From: Laburnicola sp. R22_1
Taxonomy: Eukaryota > Ascomycota > Dothideomycetes > Pleosporales > Didymosphaeriaceae
DNA length: 64,000 nucleotides
Assembly: GCA_014281115.1 (NCBI GenBank)
Contig: JACONQ010000003.1
Span: 3,534,001 to 3,598,000, forward strand
Direction: 5' to 3'
The stretch's first letter is position 1, and each line of letters begins with the position of its first letter. Positions 57,891 through 64,000 of this stretch are shown here, one piece after another. The translations under genes and the position numbers were made by a program. The notes beneath the pieces were generated by a model. It did no database searches. It was not told the DNA's origin and worked only from the letters and a program-made list of their open reading frames with translations.

Positions 57891-60004
57891 AATATGTCTA
57901 TACGCGTAATGCGTAGGTTTGCGTAATACGCACCCTAACACAAAATAAGTTAAACTTTAACACCTAATAACTCCACTAATATGGCTCTAATTAACGACAC
58001 GCTTACTAAAATAGAGTCGCTAGAACCTAATAAACAATTCTCTTATATAAAAATAGCGAAAAAGTATAGTGTGTAGCGCTCTACTCTCATACGAAGACAT
58101 AAGGCTAAAATATAATTATACGCGTCTAAGAGTATTAACTAACAAAAGCTTACTCTATAGTAAGAGGCAGAGCTTATTAAATATATAGAGAAACTTATAG
58201 CGTGTTACTTACTACCTATAAAAGAGATAATACAAAATTTTGTATTAATAATAGCTAAAGAGCTAGTAAGTAAGAGCTAGGTTACGCGCTTTATTAACTA
58301 ATATAGTATTTATCTAATCTCTTAGTAGACAGTTAGTATGGATAGTAATTGTCACTAAGCTAACTTAGGAGATAAATACAGCCTATATTTTAATCTTCTA
58401 GGTAGCAAGATTAAGAAATATAATATTAAGCCTTGTTATATATATAATATGGATAAAAGGGCTTTCTTATTAGTATTATTAGTAGATTAAAAAGAGTGTT
58501 TAGCAGGCGAATATAGGAACGGAAAGAAGTCAGAGTAGCTCTTTAAGATAGCTCTTATGAATAGATTACTATCCTAGCGTGCGTCTGCGCTAATAGATTA
58601 GTCTTACCACTTAGCCTTATCTATTAGTCTACTAACAAGGATATACAACTAAGCTGGGTTAGCGATATTAAGGTAGAAACGCACAGCGTACACATTAGCT
58701 CTTTACCCTTAGGCTAGACTAACAATAATCTTGGCCTTGCCTGGCTTAAACAGGTATTTAATCGCTACACTAAGGCTAAGACACAGCGATTATATAGGCT
58801 ACTTATTCTTAACAGCTATAGATTACATATTACTATTAATTTTATTAAGTACTGTAATTAGAATAAGATCCTTCTGGCTATACTTTCGCCTTATTTAATA
58901 TATACGCTTTAGCCACTTAATATAGTGCTCTTTAAGCCTCTCTTATTAGCGTACTTAATTAAGGTTACAACCCACCTCTAAAAGAGCCAAGGCCTAGTCC
59001 CAATTAAGAAAGGCGACTTCTTCCCCCTTTTCTAGAAGGCGTGGACGAGCTCCTTTAAGGAGGAGACGATATTTAAGTCTTTTAAAGCAACTGGTATATT
59101 ACTATTTAACCCAGAGGTTATACTTAAAAGATTTAAGAAAATAACCCAGGATAATAACTAAGAATTACAAGAGAGCTCTAAGTTAGTTCTTAGTGGAGAT
59201 AACTGGCGCGAACTAGACCGACTTGTACGAGCTACAGAGTAATAGAGTAGGAAGGACGCACAGAAGCTTAGTCGCTCACTCCACTATATCTCAGCTAAAG
59301 TTTAGCTGCTCTCCTACAAGAATACTAGGTTAAGAGAAGCTCTTGCTACTAAAAAGAAGCGTAGTAAGAAGGGCAAGCCTCTAGATCTTCAACAACGTCA
59401 AGAGTACTATGGGGGAGCAGTCTTCTAGTCACCAAGGAAGGTTAGGGAGGCTCGCGTACGTTAGTCTATAAAAAGCAAGAGGAGAAGGAGCAGAAGCTTT
59501 AAAAAGCTAAGACAGCTAAGTTAAGGAAGGCAGCTAAGCTCTACAAGGAGAAAATTGCAGAGGAGAAGCGTGTGGCGCAGAAGGCAGCCAAGGTAGCCAG
59601 GGAGAAGGAGAGGGCTAAGAAGGCAGTAGAGCGCGCTCGCGAAAAGGAGGCTTATAACGCAGCAAAAGCTCTACAATCTGCCCAAAAGGGTAAGAGAAAG
59701 GCCTCGCAGCTATCTACACAAAGCAATAAGCGTTAGAAACGTATAGTTGACGCTGTGGCTACTAAGGAGGCCTTAGGTGCCGCATTAGTAGCTCCACCCA
59801 AGACTACGCAGCGTGGCCGCAACATTAAGCTTCTAAGTAGATACAAATAGCGCAAGTTGATCGCAGGTATCAATATAGCACTCCACTAAAAAAATCTTAT
59901 AATAATAACCACAGTATGTGGCTCTACAGCCTTGTTTGTTGTAGAGCTGTTGTGGTGTTGGGGTGCGCATTACGCGAATCCGGGCATTACGCGCACGGAC
60001 ACGG
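57891..60004 (+). mobile_element. Pogo/Fot1-type DNA transposon A, right copy
   Basis: Inverted counterpart of 1718-3831 with TA flanks at 57889-57890 and 60005-60006. The outer terminal repeat (near 60000) is unmutated GC-rich sequence, the inner one (near 57900) is AT-shifted. Confidence 0.85.
57981..59850 (+). pseudogene. Pogo-type transposase of element A, broken, right copy
   Basis: Plus-strand reading of the same remnant as 1872-3741. ATG at 57981 (Met-Ala-Leu-Ile-Asn-Asp-Thr), helix-turn-helix with Tyr-Ile-Lys-Ile-Ala-Lys-Lys-Tyr near 58040, Asn-Met-Asp-Lys near 58447 followed by a one-base loss relative to B that shifts the frame, Leu-Gln-Pro-Leu-Asn-Ile near 58905, Lys-Lys-Gly-Asp-Phe-Phe-Pro-Leu-Phe near 59008, a conserved segment with His-Tyr-Ile-Ser-Ala-Lys near 59282, a second frameshift near 59465, and the Lys/Ala-rich tail to TAG 59848-59850. 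Mutation density falls toward the C-terminus. Confidence 0.83.
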
Positions 60005-60006
60005 TA

Positions 60007-60147
60007 CTATTTCGCCACACACACTTCGTCGCAGCCAAGGTTGCGGCACTTCAGCCTCATGGATAGTCTGGCCTTAATGAAGCGCATGAGACCGCCGCAC
60101 TGCAGGCAGCCTTATGCATAGCTCTTAGAGCGACACGCCCTCTCCAT
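60007..60147 (-). pseudogene. Short zinc-ribbon-like reading frame, right copy
   Basis: Inverted identical copy of 1575-1715; see there. Confidence 0.25.
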
Positions 60148-60926
60148 TATGCTTAACCGCCTATGCATATCAGTGCACAGCCCTGCCTTAACCCCCTACT
60201 ACCATGCGCATGGCGCAGCCTTTTGGTCCTTCTGTAGGCATCTTGACACTGAGACAGCAAAGACAGCTGGCGCCGCGGCAAGAAAGGACGAATACTTCCC
60301 ACCATCTTGGCCTTAGGGTGCCTCGTACTGGAGCTGACCGGCGATTGCACCTCTGCCTTCTGGCACTACACTTCCATCCAAGCGGCAAAGACACCCCACA
60401 AGCCTTATTTTGCCCAAATACTGGGACGAAGAGACCAGTCTGCAAAGACGCCTCTCTGGCCTACTGTTCCTCGTCCACCACCGCGATAGCCACCACAGAG
60501 CGCCTTATGAAAAGCCTTCTCAAAGGAGACAATCCCCACCAGAACGTGGCAGGAAATGCTTCTTAGGGTTGAATAGATACGTATGGGAAAGCCATTAAAA
60601 TTGGCGTTGAACTGCTCCGTAGCGCTCACCACGGCCGTTATAAGGTCTAGCTCATTCTCGATAAAGGCCCGATGTACTAAGAAGTTGGCATTAAGCATAA
60701 GCGTGTGTTCATGGCTATACTAGTAACGCTAAAAATAGGCCAAGGTAAAGAAGTTAGTGGCAGAAGGTGGCCGGATTCTAGACTATATATCGCATATGAA
60801 ACGCAGCCCGTGCTTTGGAGTCGTGTATAAATGTGAAACCAGATACACAGCTCCAAAAGAGTCATGCATGGAAAGACGGACTGCGGACTACGGACTGCAG
60901 CCACTCTACAGCAAAGGGCCAAAGAT
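60148..60926. other. Non-RIPed segment upstream of right defensin-like gene
   Basis: Identical inverted copy of 796-1574. Open frames such as 60204-60566 (plus) are not supported by motifs or splice signals. Confidence 0.5.
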
Positions 60927-60935
60927 TATAAATAT
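60927..60935 (+). promoter_or_regulatory. TATA box of right defensin-like gene
   Basis: TATAAATAT, 133 bases before the ATG at 61068, followed by a C/T-rich tract (60939-60970) and a CAAC-containing leader. No TATA-like element of similar quality lies nearer to the start codon. Confidence 0.55.
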
Positions 60936-61067
60936 CGCATCTCCTTCTTCTCAATCACGTCTCTTTCCCTCATCATCATCAACAGCATCATCATTCCAAC
61001 ACTCTTCAGTCTTTATCAAATTCCAGCTCTAAAGCTTCCCAGCTCAAATTTCCAACCTACCGCTACA

Positions 61068-61510
61068 ATGCAGTTCACTACCATCCTCGTTGCTCTCCTG
61101 TCCGCGTTGGCTGCCGCCCAGAACCCGCTTTCCAACGATTTGTGCGGCGCAGCTCTCCGTGCATCCTGCCCTCAGAGCACTGATGGCGTTCAGCGTTGCC
61201 TCTTCCTGTAAATACTTTGCTTTCGGATGCAACCCGCAAGAACCAATGCTAACACGCCATCCCAATCATAGCGACTCTGCCAGCCTTCCTGGCAACTCTG
61301 CCAGCCTTCCTCTTTGTGTGATTGACTGCGAGTCGCAGTCGGCCTGCCGCACCCAGTGCCAGCAGCAGGGCCATATTAACGGGTTCTGCACCACCGGGTA
61401 TGTACAGCTTCTATTTGGATATTCCACCGTCTAACCATTGTGATATTGTTAGAGACGTCCCTTGCATCTGCAGCGACATCGACGGTGGCTCCGACGCCCC
61501 CGACGCCTAA
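61068..61510 (+). CDS. Defensin-like cysteine-rich secreted peptide, right copy
   Basis: Exons 61068-61207, 61272-61397 and 61453-61510; introns of 64 nt (donor GTAAAT, branch GCTAAC at 61248-61253) and 55 nt (donor GTATGT, branch CTAAC at 61431-61435). The joined frame is 107 residues. Residues 1-17 form a signal peptide ending in an Ala-rich cleavage region. Ten cysteines follow: three in the N-terminal third, then seven spaced C-x3-C-x5-C-x3-C-x9-C-x6-C-x1-C. The last six fit the CS-alpha-beta defensin pattern (CxxxC, then GxC, then CxC), including the Gly of the gamma-core. The acidic C-terminus ends at TAA 61508-61510. Probably an antimicrobial or host-interaction peptide; another class of small secreted effector is possible. 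Splicing is predicted, not observed. Confidence 0.75.
61274..61311 (+). repeat. 21 bp repeat spanning alternative splice acceptors
   Basis: A 21 bp unit (61274-61294) is followed by 17 bp of a second unit (61295-61311) at the start of exon 2. Each contains CCAG, giving in-frame alternative acceptors (exon starts 61284 and 61305) besides the main one at 61272. All choices keep the frame and the seven C-terminal cysteines. The mirror copy is at 411-448. Confidence 0.7.
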
Positions 61511-61721
61511 GCAACCCCTGGGCATTAAATTCCCTCGCGTACTTTTTATTTTTTGGCTGTCCCTGCATTTGGGATACTTGAAAATGAGGGATCTTATACA
61601 CTTCGACTTTAACCGTTATTACATTTAGTCTGCTGTACGGAGGAGCATTTCAAATTTTCTGACCAAACCTTGCTCACCAAGCATCTATTTGCAGGGCTCA
61701 GCGTCAGAAGCCCTTGTCAGT

Positions 61722-61855
61722 TGTCCCGCGGGGTTTTAATAGCTTTACTTTGTTGTAGACAAACGTAAATATAAACTGTTATTTCGATGGTATTAACGGG
61801 CTCAGCGGCCTTTGAATTTATTGCCTCCTGTTAAGCTCTAGAGCTCTATCTCTTA
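61722..61855. other. Unique spacer outside the right arm
   Basis: 134 bp of balanced composition between the end of the inverted repeat and the TA target of D2. It has no counterpart in the window. No gene seen. Confidence 0.6.
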
Positions 61856-63959
61856 CCGTGTCCGTGCGCGCGGCGCCTGGGGAACACATACTTACTACTT
61901 TAAAGATAAGGTTATTGTAATAGCTATAATAGCTATTATTATAAAATTTTATAGTAGAGTAATAAAGTAATACTTATAATTAACTCATACTATTTATATT
62001 TGCGTAGAAAGTTAATAGTGCAGCTATAGAAGTTAACTTTGGATAAAGTAGCTAGTGCAGCTTCTAGGGATGCTATAATAGCTATAGAGCCGCTACTACG
62101 TTTTTAGCGCTTAGGCTTTAATAAAGAAGGATCTAAAGCTTTACACTTACTTTTTTAAGTAGTTTAAAATACTTTTTTAATATTTTAGGCTTTAATTTAA
62201 GTAGTGCGCGCAGCCTCTTTATTAGCCTTCTCCTTCTCTTTTACTATTTTAGCTGCCTCTTTTACTATATACTTCTTCTTAGCTACCTTCTCTTTATAAA
62301 GCTTAGCTAAGGCAGCAAGCATCTTATAATTAGCTTTTTAGAGTTGCTCTTTATACTTCTTCTTCTCTCTTATAGTCTATTATATATATGCCTCTCTTAT
62401 TTTGCGCAGAGACTAGAAGATAGCACTACTATAGTACTTCTAGCGCTACTATAAGTTAAGAGGTTTACTACGCTTCTTATACTTCTTCTTAATAGTAAGA
62501 GTCTTTTTAGGCTATTATTTTTATAGTGTAGTAGCTTATTTTATACTTAGAGTCTATAAAGTATTAAGAAAAGTAACTTTAACTCTTCTATAGTAGTATT
62601 CTTTACTATAGAGCGTATAAGACACTTTATCTAATACTAGTTACTATTAGTAAGCGCTAAGGACTATACTTTACTATTATTTTACTATTCTAAGGTATTA
62701 TCTGCAAAGTGTTTAAGTATAACCCCTAAGTCTATAGACTATATACTAGTAGCTTTAAAGAACTTAAGAATAGTGTCTATCTTAAAAAAGAACTACTATG
62801 CTTTCTAGAATAGTAGAAAGAAGTCTTCTTAACTAGGACAAGCCCTTAGGTCTTCTAGAGGTAAGTAGTAAGCTCCTTAAAATAGAAGCTAGAGAGAAGT
62901 TTAAAGTAAATAATATTAAGTAGCTAAAGTGTATAAGTTAAGTAAAGTAGAAAGATAGCTAGTAGTATATAATAGGCGTTATAGTAGTTAATAAAATCTA
63001 TTATAAAGTAACTACTATAGCTATTAAGTATAAGAAGACGCTAGTCTCTTTCTTAGTGCGCTTTCTACTTTGTGTAGTAGTTAAAAACCTACTCTAGCTA
63101 TGCTAAACTAATATTGTTATTTATCTAGCTAGATAGAAATAAGATAATAAAGATATTATGCTTTCCTACTTTAATATTAGCTATCTAGGTTAACTATAGT
63201 AACCTAGATAACGCTTAAAAAATAAAAGTAAGTAGTAAAGCACTTCTATTTACGCAAATAGCTGCTAGAAGAGTTATTTACTTATAAGAGCTATCTTAGA
63301 GTAATACTTATACCTTTTTAACTCTTATTATTATTAACTAAGCACTTATTTTAAGCGTTCTATTACACTAATTATAAAGCCCTTCTTATCTATATTATAA
63401 GTGTTAATTAGCTACATGTTATACTGCCTTATCTTATAAAGTAGCAAATTAAAATATAGCTTATACTTAAAGTTTAAATTAGCTTTATAGTAAAGAAAGT
63501 CTATTCTAGAGAACTATTTAGAGGTAAGATAATTGCTTTATTAGTGCAAAAAGCGTGTTATCTTAGCGTTGCTTATAGGCTCTATAGTTATTAAGAATAT
63601 AAAATTTTATATTATCTGTTTTATAGGACGCAGCCCTCTCTTTATAAGATCTTTAATATAGTTTATAAGCTTTATCTATTATTATAGACTAAGTTTATAT
63701 TAGTTAGTTCTTTAGGCTTTCTATAAGCTCTAAGAGCCTTAATATCTTTAAGATAGTGTAGTTTTATTTATATTAAACTAATTAGCAATTACTTAGTAGA
63801 TAAATTATTCTCATTCTTTAAGTAATTTAATTACTACAAGCGCATCCTTAATGGCTCCTATAGTAGTAAAGTTATAACGCATTAAAGTTTAGGGTTAGTC
63901 TAGTATTTTAGTGTTCTCTAGGTACCGCGTAAATATAGGCGCCACACGCATAGGCATAG
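61856..63959 (-). mobile_element. Pogo/Fot1-type DNA transposon D2
   Basis: Second copy of D in the same orientation as D1, 2104 bp, TA at 61854-61855 and 63960-63961. The left end CCGTGTCCGTGCGCGCGGCG is close to the end of element A, the right end (reversed) begins CTATGCCTATGCGTGTGGCG. The minus-strand transposase is degraded in the same way as D1 but has its own set of changes and lacks the 39 bp duplication. The 41 bases after it are too short to assign. Confidence 0.78.
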
Positions 63960-64000
63960 TACTATATCTATGCACGCAATACGCGTCCCTACTAAAATAC

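Larger units (their letters stand above)
54572..61721. repeat. Right arm of large inverted repeat
   Basis: Reverse complement of 1-7150. The outer border is visible here: pairing with base 1 ends at 61721, and 61722 onward is unrelated sequence. The arms are separated by a spacer of about 47 kb. The transposon copies in both arms share the same nonsense codons and frameshifts, so the two arms are copies of one already mutated sequence rather than two independently mutated loci. Confidence 0.93.

Noticed and set aside
60307..60489. 60-codon frame that reads like a hydrophobic signal sequence (Leu-Gly-Cys-Leu-Val-Leu)
   Set aside because: It has no ATG; the start would be a TTG, and a TGA lies a little upstream in the same frame. 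No splice model gives a convincing gene.
1..61721. The inverted repeat as a read-chimera or foldback assembly error
   Set aside because: The arms are separated by 47 kb of different sequence, identity decays gradually inside C, and one arm has a private 305 bp insertion. Not excluded completely; long reads are needed.
1..61721. A giant Starship-like or other cargo element bounded by the inverted arms
   Set aside because: No tyrosine recombinase or captain-like gene was seen, the arms are ordinary transposons plus one gene, and no target duplication is visible at the outer right border.
1..64000. CRISPR arrays, tRNA or rRNA genes
   Set aside because: No regularly spaced short repeats and no tRNA or rRNA landmarks were recognised; the repeated units all belong to transposon ends.

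Overview
The window looks like a piece of an AT-rich compartment from a filamentous ascomycete (Pezizomycotina). Almost everything between about 1.7 and 60 kb is transposon sequence. Its Gln and Trp codons have become TAA/TAG, CpA and TpG are scarce, and TpA is very common. That is the signature of repeat-induced point mutation (RIP). Typical fungal introns occur (GTATGT/GTAAGT donors, CTAAC/ACTAAT branch sites). I found no tRNA, rRNA or CRISPR.

Layout. Bases 1-7150 and 54572-61721 form an inverted repeat (position x pairs with 61722-x). It is identical in nearly every stretch I compared out to about 7 kb. Each arm, read inward from its outer end, holds (i) a non-RIPed segment of about 1.7 kb with a small three-exon gene for a secreted cysteine-rich, defensin-like peptide, read outward, (ii) Fot1/pogo-type DNA transposon A, (iii) pogo-type transposon B in the opposite orientation, and (iv) pogo-type transposon C, inside which arm identity decays. 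The spacer is a nest of elements: pogo D1 and the truncated pogo E; Ty3/Gypsy element 1, interrupted by pogo G1 and by a lightly mutated Tc1-like element K; pogo G2; the 3' half of a chromodomain-bearing Gypsy element 2, whose LTR is split by pogo F; a 2.2 kb LTR element H split by Copia 1; an unrecognised large reading frame split by Copia 2; and a hAT element split by a Tc1 element. A second copy of D lies just outside the right arm. Boundaries of most elements are supported by terminal repeats and target-site duplications read from the sequence (TA for pogo/Tc1; TTATA, AATTA and AGAGT for the LTR elements).

How it fits together. The only genes likely to work are the two identical defensin-like copies. 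Their exons, signal peptide, splice sites and TATA box are undamaged beside heavily mutated transposons. Elements A and B carry the same RIP lesions in both arms, so the arms were duplicated, or homogenised, after RIP hit the transposons. All transposon genes are broken. In several the RIP-type changes fall on catalytic acidic residues. Tc1-like K is the least damaged and keeps all three.

Limits. No alignment or database search was possible. Identity statements come from reading the two arms side by side at many places, not from a full alignment. Boundaries marked approximate are so.
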